Shown here one piece after another: positions 1 to 9,402 of a stretch of DNA of 43,040 bases. Position numbers and translations under genes: made by a program. The first letter of the stretch is position 1; every line of letters starts with the position of its first letter. Under the pieces are notes generated by a model. It was given only the letters and a program-made list of their open reading frames with translations. It had not been told where the DNA came from and did no database searches. Source of the stretch: Patescibacteria group bacterium UBA6257 (lineage in GTDB: Bacteria > Patescibacteriota > Minisyncoccia > UBA6257); the NCBI GenBank assembly GCA_002440845.1, contig DJVL01000035.1, forward strand, positions 285 to 43,324. The letters run 5' to 3'.

Positions 1-15
1 AATCAGTACATTTAA

Positions 16-43
16 TTGACTAAAAAGGTTTTTGCTATAAAAT
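16..43 (+). promoter_or_regulatory. Probable promoter of the ABC exporter operon
   Basis: A TTGACT hexamer at 16-21 is followed 16 bases later by TAAAAT at 38-43, which fits a housekeeping sigma factor. The transporter ATG lies at 62, so the leader would be only about 12 nt. I see no strong Shine-Dalgarno sequence before the ATG. This is read from sequence only. Confidence 0.45.
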
Positions 44-61
44 AAAAATTATTTTATTACA

Positions 62-1807
62 ATGATAAGAACAAAAATTCTTAAATATCTTTCTCCTTAT
101 ATTTGGCCGCTTCTTTTGATGACCGTTTTTATATATTGCCAAGCCTCAGCTAACCTTGCCCTGCCTGATTTTATGGCAAAAATTATTAACGAAGGAATAA
201 TTGACAAGAATACCGAGACAATTTTTCATTATGGTTTGATTATGATGCTAATTGCCGTTGGTGGTGGATTAGCTACGGTTGGCGTAAATTATTTATCTTC
301 AAAAATTGGGACGGGATTTGCCAAGGACTTGCGAAATGCGATATTCACCAAAATAGAAAGTTTTTCTCTTGTTGAGTTTAATAAATTTTCAACTGCTTCT
401 CTTATTACTCGTACCACTAACGATGTTCAACAAATTCAGATGGTGCTTACAATGCTTTTTCGATTAGCTTTTATGGCTCCCATAGTTGGTGTGCTTGCCA
501 CTCTTAAGGCCTATCGTTTAGCACCATCAATGACTTGGATTATGGGAGTTGCTGTTATTACTTTAATTTCTATAATTGCTTTAATTTTTAAAATAGTTAC
601 TCCAAAGTTTACTCGGCTTCAGAAATTATTAGATAAACTAAATTTAGTAACAAGAGAAATTCTTGGTGGGTTGAGAGTAATAAAAGCCTTTAATAAAGAA
701 AAACACGAAGAAGAGAAATTTAATAAAACAAATAAAGACCTTACGCAACTTAATATTTTTGTTGGGCGATTAATGATGTTGCTTCAGCCGGTGATGATGC
801 TTATTTTGAATTTTATGATGATAGCCATTGTTTGGTTTGGCGCTCATCAAATTGGATTAGGTAATCTTCAGGTTGGAAATATGCTTGCATTTTTGCAATA
901 TTCGATGCAGGCGGTTTCAGCCTTTTTAATGATTTCCATTATTTTTATTGCAATTCCAAGAGCCTCTGTCTCAGCTAACAGAATTGCTGAAGTGTTGGAA
1001 ACTGATACTCAAATAAAAGATCCGCTACAACCCGTTAAAGCTCCCCGAAAAGGTGGAAAGGTTGAATTTAAAAACGTTACATTTGCTTATCCGGAAGCCA
1101 CTGAACCAGTTTTGCATAATATTTCTTTTATTGCTCTTCCCGGTCAAACCACTGCTTTTATTGGAAGCACCGGAAGTGGCAAGTCTACAATTTTGAATCT
1201 TATTCCACGTTTTTATGATGTTACAGAAGGGCAAGTTTTGGTTGATGATGTTGATGTGCGCGATATGAAGCAACGCGATTTACGAGCACGTATTGGCTAT
1301 GTTTCTCAAAAAGCTATGCTCTTTTCTGGTACGATTAAGGAAAATATTACTTATGGTAATCCTAATGCTACCGAAGCAAAAATTTTTGGAGCTGCAGCCA
1401 CAGCCCAAGCCCTTGAATTTATCAAAGAATTAGAACAAAAATTTGATAGCTCTGTTGCTCAGGCTGGTTCTAATTTTTCCGGAGGGCAAAAACAACGTTT
1501 AGCTATTGCCCGGGCTTTAGCAAAAAATCCGGAACTTTATTTATTTGACGATAGTTTTTCTGCTTTGGACTTTAAAACCGATGCTGCTTTAAGAAGGGCT
1601 TTAAAAAAAGAAGCAAAAGGTAAAACAATTCTTATTGTTACTCAAAGAGTAGGCACTATTATGGATGCTGATAAAATAATTGTGATAGATGCTGGAAAAA
1701 TAGTGGGCGAAGGGACTCATAAAGAACTCCTTTCTACTTGTGAAATATATAGAGAAATTGCTACATCTCAACTTCCCCCGGAAAAATTAGTAGAAGATTT
1801 AACCTAA
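62..1807 (+). CDS. ABC exporter, degenerate-site half (heterodimeric multidrug/lipid type)
   Basis: A 581-residue ABC half-exporter: about six membrane segments in residues 1-300, then one ATP-binding domain. Visible motifs are Walker A GSTGSGKST (368-376), the Q-loop glutamine (about 416) and a canonical signature FSGGQ (472-476). Two catalytic positions are changed: the Walker B glutamate is aspartate (D497 in LFDD) and the switch histidine is glutamine (Q528 in VTQR). In known heterodimeric exporters (TM287/288, BmrCD and LmrCD type) this is the non-hydrolysing subunit. The next gene, 3 bases downstream, carries the complementary pattern, so the two very probably form one exporter in the cytoplasmic membrane. 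Substrate cannot be told from sequence. Confidence in the family is high; the drug or lipid role is inference. Confidence 0.93.
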   Translation: MIRTKILKYLSPYIWPLLLMTVFIYCQASANLALPDFMAKIINEGIIDKNTETIFHYGLIMMLIAVGGGLATVGVNYLSSKIGTGFAKDLRNAIFTKIESFSLVEFNKFSTASLITRTTNDVQQIQMVLTMLFRLAFMAPIVGVLATLKAYRLAPSMTWIMGVAVITLISIIALIFKIVTPKFTRLQKLLDKLNLVTREILGGLRVIKAFNKEKHEEEKFNKTNKDLTQLNIFVGRLMMLLQPVMMLILNFMMIAIVWFGAHQIGLGNLQVGNMLAFLQYSMQAVSAFLMISIIFIAIPRASVSANRIAEVLETDTQIKDPLQPVKAPRKGGKVEFKNVTFAYPEATEPVLHNISFIALPGQTTAFIGSTGSGKSTILNLIPRFYDVTEGQVLVDDVDVRDMKQRDLRARIGYVSQKAMLFSGTIKENITYGNPNATEAKIFGAAATAQALEFIKELEQKFDSSVAQAGSNFSGGQKQRLAIARALAKNPELYLFDDSFSALDFKTDAALRRALKKEAKGKTILIVTQRVGTIMDADKIIVIDAGKIVGEGTHKELLSTCEIYREIATSQLPPEKLVEDLT

Positions 1808-1810
1808 AAT

Positions 1811-3709
1811 ATGTCTGAAAAACCCGTTCCAAAACAAAATACTTCTTCAATGAATTTGTCACCTAAAAAACCAAGACTAGGTGGTTTTGGTATGGGAGGG
1901 GGGCATAGCAGAGGGATGCGAGGAGCAATAGAAAAACCCAAAAATTTTAGAGGAACAATGCGTAAGCTTATAAGATATTTAAAACCTTATCATTTTTCTA
2001 TTATTTTAGTTTTAGTATTTGCTATAACGAGCACAATTTGTACTATTTTTATTCCAAAAATATTAGGAGATATTACTAATCAAATTATTGCAGGGATAGA
2101 GGCGATAAAAGGTTTTGGTCTTTCTCAAGAAGGTGGTATTAATTTTTCGGCTATTCTCCATTTGATAGAAATATTAATTGGAATTTTTTTAATAAATGCT
2201 TTATTTAGTTATCTTCAAGGATGGATCATGATAGGAGTCACTCAAAAAATTGCATTTAGTTTAAGAAAAAATATTTCTCAAAAAATTAATCGATTACCAT
2301 TACGTTATTTTGATGAAAATACTCATGGTGATATTTTAAGTCGAGTGACAAATGATGTAGACACAGTAAGTCAAAACTTTAATCAGGCATTAACTCAACT
2401 TTTTACTGCGATTACCGCTATTTGTGGTATTTTTGTGATGATGATTATGCTTAGCTGGCAATTGACGTTGGTAGCGGTTATTATTTTGCCCGTTAGTTTC
2501 TTTTTAGTAAGTTTGGTTATAAAAAAATCACAAAAGTATTTTTTTAACCAACAAGTTGCTTTAGGAAAAATAGATGGTCACATTGAAGAAATGTTTTCTC
2601 AACATATAATAGTAAAAGCTTTTAATGGTGAAGAGAAATCAATATCAACTTTTCGCAGAATCAACAATAGTCTTTATGATAGTGCTTGGAAATCACATTT
2701 TTTTTCAGGTCTTCTTCACCCTATAATGAATTTTGTTGAAAACGCTGGTTTTGTTGGAGTTTCAGTAATTGGTGGATGGTTAGCTATTCAAGGAAAAATG
2801 AGCATTGGAGGTATTCAAGCCTTTATTCAATATATGAACCAATTTACTCGTCCTATTACTCAAACCGCTAACATTGCTAATGTTTTTCAGTCTACAGCAG
2901 CTGCAGCCGAAAGAGTGTTTGAATTTTTAGAAGTAGAAGATGAGACACCGGATGTGCCAAGCCCAATTGTTTTAAAAGAGGTAAAGGGTGCGGTAGATTT
3001 TATTCATGTTTTTTTTGGTTATACACCCGAGAAGTTAGTTATTAAAGATTTTAACGCCAGCATTAAGCCCGGTCAAAAAATTGCTATTGTAGGACCAACT
3101 GGAGCAGGAAAAACAACGATAGTTAATCTTTTAATGCGTTTTTATGATGTTAATAGTGGAACTATTAAAATTGATGGAGTAGATATTAAGAAAATGAAGC
3201 GATCCGATGTAAGAAAACTTTTTGGTATGGTTTTGCAAGACACTTGGCTTTTTAATGGAACAATTAAAGAAAACATTGCTTATGGTAAAGAAAATGCTTC
3301 TTATGAAGAAATAGTTAGGGCGGCAAAAGAAGCTTATGCTGATCATTTTATTCGTACTTTGCCTGAGGGTTATAATATGGAAATTAATGAAGAAATCGAT
3401 AACATTTCTCAAGGCGAGAAACAACTTTTAACTATAGCTAGAACAATGTTAGTTAACCCTCCTATTTTAATTTTAGATGAAGCAACAAGCTCTGTTGATA
3501 CTCGTACTGAGAGTATTATTCAAACGGCGATGGATAAAATGATGAAAGGAAAAACAAGTTTTATTATTGCCCATCGACTTTCAACTATTCAAAATGCTGA
3601 TTTAATTTTAGTAATGCGTGATGGTAGCATTGTTGAGAAAGGGACACATAAACAACTACTTTCTCGCAATGGCTTCTATGCTTCTTTATATAATAGCCAA
3701 TTTCTTTAA
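1811..3709 (+). CDS. ABC exporter, catalytic half (partner of the preceding gene)
   Basis: A 632-residue ABC half-exporter with a basic, glycine-rich cytoplasmic N-terminal extension of about 50 residues, membrane segments in roughly 60-330, and a nucleotide-binding domain. Walker A is GPTGAGKTT (428-436), Walker B ends in D556-E557, and the switch histidine H588 is intact, so this subunit can hydrolyse ATP. Its own signature is altered to ISQGE (532-536) instead of LSGGQ, which is how the partner's degenerate site is completed in heterodimeric exporters. It starts 3 bases after the upstream stop, indicating one operon. A 40-bp piece of its Walker B coding region (3467-3506) recurs at 9734-9773. 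Confidence 0.93.
   Translation: MSEKPVPKQNTSSMNLSPKKPRLGGFGMGGGHSRGMRGAIEKPKNFRGTMRKLIRYLKPYHFSIILVLVFAITSTICTIFIPKILGDITNQIIAGIEAIKGFGLSQEGGINFSAILHLIEILIGIFLINALFSYLQGWIMIGVTQKIAFSLRKNISQKINRLPLRYFDENTHGDILSRVTNDVDTVSQNFNQALTQLFTAITAICGIFVMMIMLSWQLTLVAVIILPVSFFLVSLVIKKSQKYFFNQQVALGKIDGHIEEMFSQHIIVKAFNGEEKSISTFRRINNSLYDSAWKSHFFSGLLHPIMNFVENAGFVGVSVIGGWLAIQGKMSIGGIQAFIQYMNQFTRPITQTANIANVFQSTAAAAERVFEFLEVEDETPDVPSPIVLKEVKGAVDFIHVFFGYTPEKLVIKDFNASIKPGQKIAIVGPTGAGKTTIVNLLMRFYDVNSGTIKIDGVDIKKMKRSDVRKLFGMVLQDTWLFNGTIKENIAYGKENASYEEIVRAAKEAYADHFIRTLPEGYNMEINEEIDNISQGEKQLLTIARTMLVNPPILILDEATSSVDTRTESIIQTAMDKMMKGKTSFIIAHRLSTIQNADLILVMRDGSIVEKGTHKQLLSRNGFYASLYNSQFL
3467..3506 (+). repeat. 40-bp direct repeat, source copy
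   Basis: These 40 bases encode the Walker B/D-loop stretch of the catalytic ABC subunit. The identical 40 bases occur in the same orientation at 9734-9773, and the sequences diverge at once on both sides. The copy here sits in an intact gene, so it is taken as the source. Confidence 0.9.
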
Positions 3710-4168
3710 TCCTTTAAGTATTATAAAGCGCATAACGATAATTGTACTGACAATAATTATTTATCAAAATATAGTAATATAAAATGATAATTAACAATTT
3801 ATCCTGAACAAAATCCGAACTTTTTTTTCAAAGAAAATCCGGGCGCTGAATTTTAATAATTTTTGCCTGCCCTCGCTTTCGCCGCCGCTGAATTTCGTGC
3901 CAGCGAAGCTGGCACAGCTTATTGGAATTTTTTAAAATCTCTTGGTGAATATTCTTCAGCTTTTCCCTTGTCATCTACAGAAAAAATATACAGACACAAA
4001 TGTCTCGCCTCTTTTTTATTAAATACATCTTTCAGAATCAAATCGCAACCTTATATTTCAATTTTATTTTTAAACCTGTCCTGAGTTTACTTGTAGTGAG
4101 TTTATCGAATCTATCGAATAATTAATTTTTAAGGTTTTGTTGGATTTTTAAATTGTGAATAAATGCTC
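3710..4168. other. AT-rich intergenic stretch with small palindromes, no gene seen
   Basis: No convincing coding sequence. A 73-codon open frame at 3863-4084 has no coding character. The stretch contains a hairpin around 3898-3918 (GTGCCAGCG/AGCTGGCAC arms). A GC-richer patch lies around 3866-3920 and a degenerate CCTGAG...TATCGAA element around 4078-4110, both of the kind common in intergenic repeats of such genomes. No clear terminator follows the ABC operon. Confidence 0.5.
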
Positions 4169-4196
4169 TTGACAAAATAATATAATCGCTTATAAT
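4169..4196 (+). promoter_or_regulatory. Consensus sigma70-type promoter
   Basis: TTGACA at 4169-4174 and TATAAT at 4191-4196 are both perfect consensus hexamers with a 16-base spacer. No protein gene follows on this strand; an intrinsic terminator starts about 15 bases after the -10 box. Confidence 0.7.
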
Positions 4197-4202
4197 GAAG
4201 AT

Positions 4203-4250
4203 ACTAAACGTGAGGGATATTCTATATGAGTGCCCCTCATTTTTATTTTT
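4203..4250 (+). ncRNA. Candidate short RNA (~50 nt) between a strong promoter and a terminator
   Basis: From the predicted start near 4203 the transcript would run through a hairpin with arms TGAGGG (4211-4216) and CCCTCA (4234-4239) into a T-rich run. That gives an RNA of roughly 45-50 nt, convergent with the HNH gene that ends at 4260. A 13-codon frame starting at the ATG at 4226, preceded by GAGGG, overlaps the terminator and could be a leader peptide, but is more likely chance. Function unknown; the RNA is inferred from promoter and terminator only. Confidence 0.4.
4211..4250 (+). terminator. Intrinsic terminator of the short RNA
   Basis: Six-base-pair GC-rich stem (4211-4216 with 4234-4239) followed directly by a T-run interrupted by one A. 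The loop is long (17 nt), so efficiency is uncertain. The T-run is on the plus strand only, so it serves the promoter at 4169, not the HNH gene. Confidence 0.5.
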
Positions 4251-4259
4251 TGTTATTTT

Positions 4260-4598
4260 TTAATTAATTTTTGGAGTTTTTTCATATTTTTTAATATATT
4301 CTCTGACAGGATTAGCAACTGTGTCATAGTTAATATTCCTTTTAATACAATATGAACTTTTAAACCAATCCAACAGCTTTTTATTACTTCTACTAGAATT
4401 GCAGTTTCCACAACAAAAAGCTACCGTAGATATATTGTCCCATGGTGGTAAATAATTTAGATGCTCTATCGTTGCCCAATCACGATATTTACTACTATTA
4501 TTAGGATTAACCATTTTTTTATGGCAATATACGCAGTTTTTATCTCTTTCTCTGATTCTCTTTAATCCATCTTCAGGTAATCCGTATTTATTTTTCAT
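4260..4598 (-). CDS. HNH endonuclease family protein
   Basis: A 112-residue protein with a zinc-type HNH fold: CVYC near residue 22, then ATIEHLNYLPPWDN with the first motif histidine and asparagine, then CCGNCNSSRSNK with the second cysteine pair. HNH proteins of this size cut or nick DNA; the exact role is not visible. It begins 36 bases after the res stop on the same strand and has no obvious promoter of its own, so it is probably the third gene of the type III R-M operon. This association could mean an auxiliary restriction activity, but that is inference. Confidence 0.75.
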   Translation of the reverse strand: MKNKYGLPEDGLKRIRERDKNCVYCHKKMVNPNNSSKYRDWATIEHLNYLPPWDNISTVAFCCGNCNSSRSNKKLLDWFKSSYCIKRNINYDTVANPVREYIKKYEKTPKIN

Positions 4599-4634
4599 AA
4601 TTTTCTTTTTTAATTAATTTTCAGGTTTTTAAAA

Positions 4635-7157
4635 TTAATCTTCATTTTTTATTTCTTCTCTACTTTTTTTAAGTAAAGTTGCATGTAAATCCCCAATAAA
4701 AGCACTATCATTTTTTATTACTTTTTCAAAAAATCCTGTATAATCCGTTGGTGTTAAAAAATAAAAAGAATAGTCTAATCCTTTTTTCTCTAATTTACTA
4801 TTCAAATTCTCAAAATATTCCATTGCCCCAACAATTTTATCTCGATTCTTTACATCCGTATCTTCATCTTGTTTTATCTCCACAAAAATAATTTTCTTAT
4901 CCTTCTTTATAATGAAGTCAGGGTTAAATTGCTTCTGCTGTGGATGGGTTCCAGGGCGATAATTATACGGAATTGAATAAAACCCCTTGTCTTTTGATTT
5001 CACCCAACAGTCAATAAATTTCGCGTTTTCTTTTCTCGTCAATGTTTTCGCAAAGTCAATTTCCGGCTCTGATGCAAGCACTGTAACATTGAGCGGCGAT
5101 TTATAATTATCCTCATCTGTTTTTAGGGAATACTTACCCTTTATTTCACCAAGCACTTCATTGATGCTTTCTAATTCTTTTGCGGTAGATGATTTTAGGG
5201 ATTTTTCGCTAAACATTATTCCCTTGTTTTTCTTTACCTCGCTGATGCTGATATAGGAAGCGTTCATTTCTTTGGTATTTTTTTCAATAGGCTCGCTATA
5301 TACATCAACTATTCGGGATTGACCGGTTAATTGTCTGTAAAGCGTATTAAAAGATGATTTGGCTCTTTGGAGGTTGGCTTCCGTTACCGTCTTTTCGCCA
5401 ATATCTTCCAGTTCTTTTTCAATAAGGTTTTTAATTAATTTTTTATTCGCTTTCTCGGCAAAGTTAGTATTGTGCGTTAAATCCAATAGCCGAATATTAT
5501 TAAAAACTTCATTAACCGCTTCTTTGATGGAATACTCTTCTAAATCAACTTTGGTTCTTTTGATTGTTTCTTCACGCGTTTTGACCGATTTATAAATTTG
5601 CTCTGTTATATCTTTTCTGCTACTAAACCCGAGAGATTCCGGCAACTCAATTTTTCCACGAGCAGGAGTTTTTGTTTCCGTTTTAATCTTTTTTTCAACA
5701 TTAATGTAGTAAAGTGAAAAATTATATTTTGATTCTTTATCAACCTTGCTCGTAATTTTCTTGCTGATTTCAGCCACATCTTGCACCAAATCGTCTATTC
5801 TTGGGCCCCAAGCGTCGTGATTGAAAATCGTAACTTGCGGATGAATTTTTGCATCGTTTTGATATGCTGGTGGCATTCGTAATCCCCTGCCCAATACTTG
5901 AGCGATTAAAAGTTTTGAATTAAACGCCCTGTCTTCGTGGGGGACAATTTGAAAAACATTATTTACATCCCAGCCTTCGGTAAGCATAGAAACGGACACA
6001 ATCCACTCAACAGGATTTTCTGGCTCATCAGCGGTTTTCAATATTTCTCTGTTTTTTTTATGCTTCTGGCTTGAAGTAACCGGCAATACCTTTTTGCGCG
6101 CTTCTTCTATTGATCCACCTTCTTCTTGTTTCAAAAACTTACTGATTTCATCTGCGATCTCATCTGTTTTTGTAATTTTATTGGTAACAAAAATTGTGAT
6201 GTGCTTTTTGGCCTTCGGATATTTCTTTTTGTTTTCAACATGGTTTTTATAAATTGCCTTGAATTTTTGCTTCCAACCCCTTGACTCGTCTTTTTCCAAA
6301 TAGTTAATGTCTTTTACTATTCTATCTTCAATGGCTTGGCGGATTGAATATCTGTAAATAACATCTTTGAAATAATTATCGCCTTTGTATGGCGTCCCTG
6401 ATGAATTAAGAATAAAAGCAAAGTTATATTCGGGATTTCTTAAAAACTTTGCCCATTCCAACATGTTTTCATCTTCGGTTCGGCTGGCGTGCGCTGTGGC
6501 GTTGATAAAATGGTGTGCCTCATCATTGATTATCAAAATTTTTCTGTCTTTTCCTCTTAAATCCTTTATTGACGCGTTAACATGATCATAGGCCTTGTGA
6601 ATATTATCAATCACGATATCACCTTTTTTAATCGCTGTATTGGCTTGAATAATACCTGGATTTCTGTATTTTCCACCCTTCGGAAACGCGCTTTGCAGAT
6701 TTGTTTTAATTGTAAAATTATTAAATTTTTTCAAAAGTTCGTATTTGATGGTTAGCGAGGGACAAACAACTAAAACATTATCTACCACCCCTTCAGCAAG
6801 TAGAATTCGCGCCACCGCATACATCACCCAAGTTTTTCCTGTACCTGTTGCCAAATCAATGGTGCAACTTAACTTGTCTCTAAAAAGAATATCTTTAAGC
6901 AATTCGTTTTCATCTCTAAAAAATCCTTGCATCGCTTCGTTTTTTTTGAAATTCTCCCTAACTAAATCTTCTATATTTTTGTACTCACCACTTAAAAAGA
7001 ATTTAACAACTTTCCGCGTCGCCTCAATTTGAAATTCCCACTTACCACAAAGTTCGCCAATAAAATCCTCGTATTTGGAAATATCAAAATTATTGGCTTT
7101 CTCTGAAAGCCGTAAAACTAAATCATTGGGACTGATTGTTTCTTTATCTTCTTCCAT
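4635..7157 (-). CDS. Type III restriction enzyme, Res subunit
   Basis: An 840-residue SF2 translocase/nuclease. Walker A ATGTGKT lies at 103-109, DEAH at 212-215, a motif III equivalent NSSGTPYKG and motif VI QVLGRGLRMP follow, and a PD-(D/E)XK nuclease site is near the C-terminus (NPDFII...FVEIKQ). This order is the type III Res architecture: ATP-driven DNA scanning with cleavage when two unmodified sites are met. It starts 3 bases after the mod stop, so the subunits are co-expressed and expected to form the Res-Mod complex. It looks intact, and length and motifs are normal for the family. Confidence 0.93.
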   Translation of the reverse strand: MEEDKETISPNDLVLRLSEKANNFDISKYEDFIGELCGKWEFQIEATRKVVKFFLSGEYKNIEDLVRENFKKNEAMQGFFRDENELLKDILFRDKLSCTIDLATGTGKTWVMYAVARILLAEGVVDNVLVVCPSLTIKYELLKKFNNFTIKTNLQSAFPKGGKYRNPGIIQANTAIKKGDIVIDNIHKAYDHVNASIKDLRGKDRKILIINDEAHHFINATAHASRTEDENMLEWAKFLRNPEYNFAFILNSSGTPYKGDNYFKDVIYRYSIRQAIEDRIVKDINYLEKDESRGWKQKFKAIYKNHVENKKKYPKAKKHITIFVTNKITKTDEIADEISKFLKQEEGGSIEEARKKVLPVTSSQKHKKNREILKTADEPENPVEWIVSVSMLTEGWDVNNVFQIVPHEDRAFNSKLLIAQVLGRGLRMPPAYQNDAKIHPQVTIFNHDAWGPRIDDLVQDVAEISKKITSKVDKESKYNFSLYYINVEKKIKTETKTPARGKIELPESLGFSSRKDITEQIYKSVKTREETIKRTKVDLEEYSIKEAVNEVFNNIRLLDLTHNTNFAEKANKKLIKNLIEKELEDIGEKTVTEANLQRAKSSFNTLYRQLTGQSRIVDVYSEPIEKNTKEMNASYISISEVKKNKGIMFSEKSLKSSTAKELESINEVLGEIKGKYSLKTDEDNYKSPLNVTVLASEPEIDFAKTLTRKENAKFIDCWVKSKDKGFYSIPYNYRPGTHPQQKQFNPDFIIKKDKKIIFVEIKQDEDTDVKNRDKIVGAMEYFENLNSKLEKKGLDYSFYFLTPTDYTGFFEKVIKNDSAFIGDLHATLLKKSREEIKNED

Positions 7158-7160
7158 AAA

Positions 7161-9089
7161 TTATTTTTTCTTAAAATCTTTTATATCTTTTACTTCAACC
7201 TTTTCATTACCTAAAACATCAAGATAAATAATCATAATTTTTGGACCTGCTTTTTCTGCTGAAAAAGCAACTTTAAAATCATTTTTAATAATTTCATCAT
7301 TAAAGAAGCAATAATCCATATCAAAAACTTTTCCATCATAATTCTTATCAATCATCACCATTGATAATGCCTCTTTCTTAGAGTCTTTAAACTCTACCGG
7401 ATTTTTGCTAATCTGCACTGGCTCAAATTTCTTTATCTTAATCACCAATTGATCCGCTGACTCTCCTATTTCTAATTGTCCTTGTTTTTTACCGCAATAA
7501 TATTCGCACTCCACTTTTGGCGGATAAATAAAATCAAAACCCACGCTCTCAATAGTTTGGTTGATGTTTGTTTTTGACAATGGCTGTAATCCTCTAATAA
7601 AATTCTTTTCCAGAATTTTCTGGATAATGGAATACGGCACTTTCAAAATATGATAGCGAATTTTTCCTTTATCAATATAATCTTCATTGAACCTTACAAC
7701 ACTCATCGGCGCGATAATATACATTTCGTCTTTTAATCCGCTCCCAACTGTTTTATGTAAATCGTCAATAAATTCATAAGTCAGAAAATCTTTTTGCGAG
7801 AAAACCATTACTGGCCGGTTATTCAAAATGCCGTGAAACTCTACTCCCTTTATTTTATATTCGCTTGGCTCGGCACTAAACAATTCCAAAACAAACTTCC
7901 TATAATCTGCCTCGTCCATCTTTTCAATAAAGCCGGAGTCCAAATAAAGCCCAGCGTTATACAAAACAAACGGTTTTGGCTTCAATACCTTTCCTTTATT
8001 GCCAATCTCTTTCTTCAAATTTAACATCCGCTTTTGCATCGTATAGATTGCCAACTTGGAAGAATCAATCATTATCCATTTTCTCTTCAATTTTTCAGCA
8101 ACTGCACCAGTAGTACCAGAGCCGGCAAAACAATCTAAAACAATGTCGCCCTCATTGGAAGATGCACTAATAATTCTGTTTAATAACCTTTCTGATTTTT
8201 GTGTCGGAAAGCCTGTATATTCAGGCATAATTGGAGAAGTTGCGGATTGGGTTTTTATATCAGTCCAAACATCATCTACCAATTTTCCTTCGTCTAAATA
8301 GAACTTTTTACCACTTGGATATAAACGATAACGCCGACCTTGTTTATCAGTATGAATAAAATGCATTTTTACCGCCAACTCACTATATTCTTCCCTTAAA
8401 GATTTTTCTTTGGAGTTAAATGTCAAAGATTCAATATTGCTAGCGTAGAAAAAAATAGTATCGTGTTTTCTCGGAAAATATCCATCAACTCTTTGGCCAG
8501 CTTCTTTTTTAATAATAATTTCATTTACAAAATTATTTTTATCAAACAATTCATCTAAAATTATTTTTATATAATGCCCCATCTTCCAATCCAAATGCAC
8601 ATAAATACTCCCGTCTTCAGTCAGTAACTCCTTCAAGAAAATTAGACGCTTTCTCAAAAATTCCAAGAATTCTGCACCGGCAATTTTATCTTGATATGCT
8701 TTTTCACCTTTTGCTCCTCTAAATTCTTGCTTCGTCGCAAATGGTGGATCAATATAAACAAGCTTTACGCCGTTTCTGCCGTCAGGATTCCTTAATTTCC
8801 CTTGCTCTTTTAATTTCAAAAGATGTTTTAATGCCTGCAAGTTATCGCCAAAAATCAGCATATTGTGCCATTCACCCTCTTTTACTTCACCGAATTTTTT
8901 AATTGGCTGAAACGGCACACTCAAAGTATCCGCTAAAATATCTTCTTTTCTTTCCTTGCCGGCGTAGATAAGTTCATATTCCCTTTCTGTTTCAAACGGA
9001 ATCAAAAATCGGTATTCGTCCGGAATCGGCTTATCTTCCTGAATCTTTTTAATAATTTCTTCTTTTTGTTGTTTGGTAAGTTTTGACAT
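7161..9089 (-). CDS. Type III DNA methyltransferase, Mod subunit
   Basis: A 642-residue DNA adenine-type methyltransferase with motifs in beta-class order: the catalytic DPPF (114-117) precedes the SAM-binding FAGSGTTG (321-328). The DPPF is a DPPY variant. In type III systems Mod both recognises the site and protects it by methylating one strand; the recognition domain would lie between the two motifs. It is the first gene of the mod-res-HNH set and uses a clear ATG at 9089. The recognition sequence cannot be predicted here. The gene looks intact. Confidence 0.93.
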   Translation of the reverse strand: MSKLTKQQKEEIIKKIQEDKPIPDEYRFLIPFETEREYELIYAGKERKEDILADTLSVPFQPIKKFGEVKEGEWHNMLIFGDNLQALKHLLKLKEQGKLRNPDGRNGVKLVYIDPPFATKQEFRGAKGEKAYQDKIAGAEFLEFLRKRLIFLKELLTEDGSIYVHLDWKMGHYIKIILDELFDKNNFVNEIIIKKEAGQRVDGYFPRKHDTIFFYASNIESLTFNSKEKSLREEYSELAVKMHFIHTDKQGRRYRLYPSGKKFYLDEGKLVDDVWTDIKTQSATSPIMPEYTGFPTQKSERLLNRIISASSNEGDIVLDCFAGSGTTGAVAEKLKRKWIMIDSSKLAIYTMQKRMLNLKKEIGNKGKVLKPKPFVLYNAGLYLDSGFIEKMDEADYRKFVLELFSAEPSEYKIKGVEFHGILNNRPVMVFSQKDFLTYEFIDDLHKTVGSGLKDEMYIIAPMSVVRFNEDYIDKGKIRYHILKVPYSIIQKILEKNFIRGLQPLSKTNINQTIESVGFDFIYPPKVECEYYCGKKQGQLEIGESADQLVIKIKKFEPVQISKNPVEFKDSKKEALSMVMIDKNYDGKVFDMDYCFFNDEIIKNDFKVAFSAEKAGPKIMIIYLDVLGNEKVEVKDIKDFKKK

Positions 9090-9256
9090 GATGTATTCTA
9101 ATAATTCTTAAATATAGTTAGGGAAAACTAATTGTTTAAAACTTAAAGTATTTTCTTTTTTATATTATTTAGTTATTTTTTTTATTCATTTTACCACTTT
9201 ATAAAAATCGCCAAAAGAATTTTGGCGGAGTATACATTTAATTTATTCAAAGTTTA

Positions 9257-9350
9257 CCCCACCGTTTTTCCCACCCCTCACTTGGAAAGCACTGGGCTTC
9301 GCCTAAGAAGATGAAATCTTGTGCTTTTCAAGTGAGGGGCCCACCGTTTT
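9257..9350. repeat. Long inverted repeat bracketed by CCCACCGTTTT direct copies
   Basis: A 19-bp stem with one wobble (9274-9292 with 9321-9339) encloses a 28-base loop. It is bracketed by CCCCACCGTTTTT (9257-9269) and CCCACCGTTTT (9340-9350). A third copy of the CCCACCGTTT core lies at 15228-15237 beside a serine-recombinase relic. Lying upstream of mod, it might be an attachment-site remnant or an RNA structure; neither is shown. The rest of 9090-9402 is AT-rich with no gene and only weak promoter-like sequences for mod. Confidence 0.55.
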
Positions 9351-9402
9351 CAATATATATTTTACCCCTATTAAGAGGTATTTTCAACTAGCCTAAAATA
9401 TC

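Noticed and set aside
3863..4084. Plus-strand 73-codon open frame after the ABC operon
   Set aside because: It runs through a palindromic intergenic patch, has no ribosome-binding site and its product has no coherent protein character.
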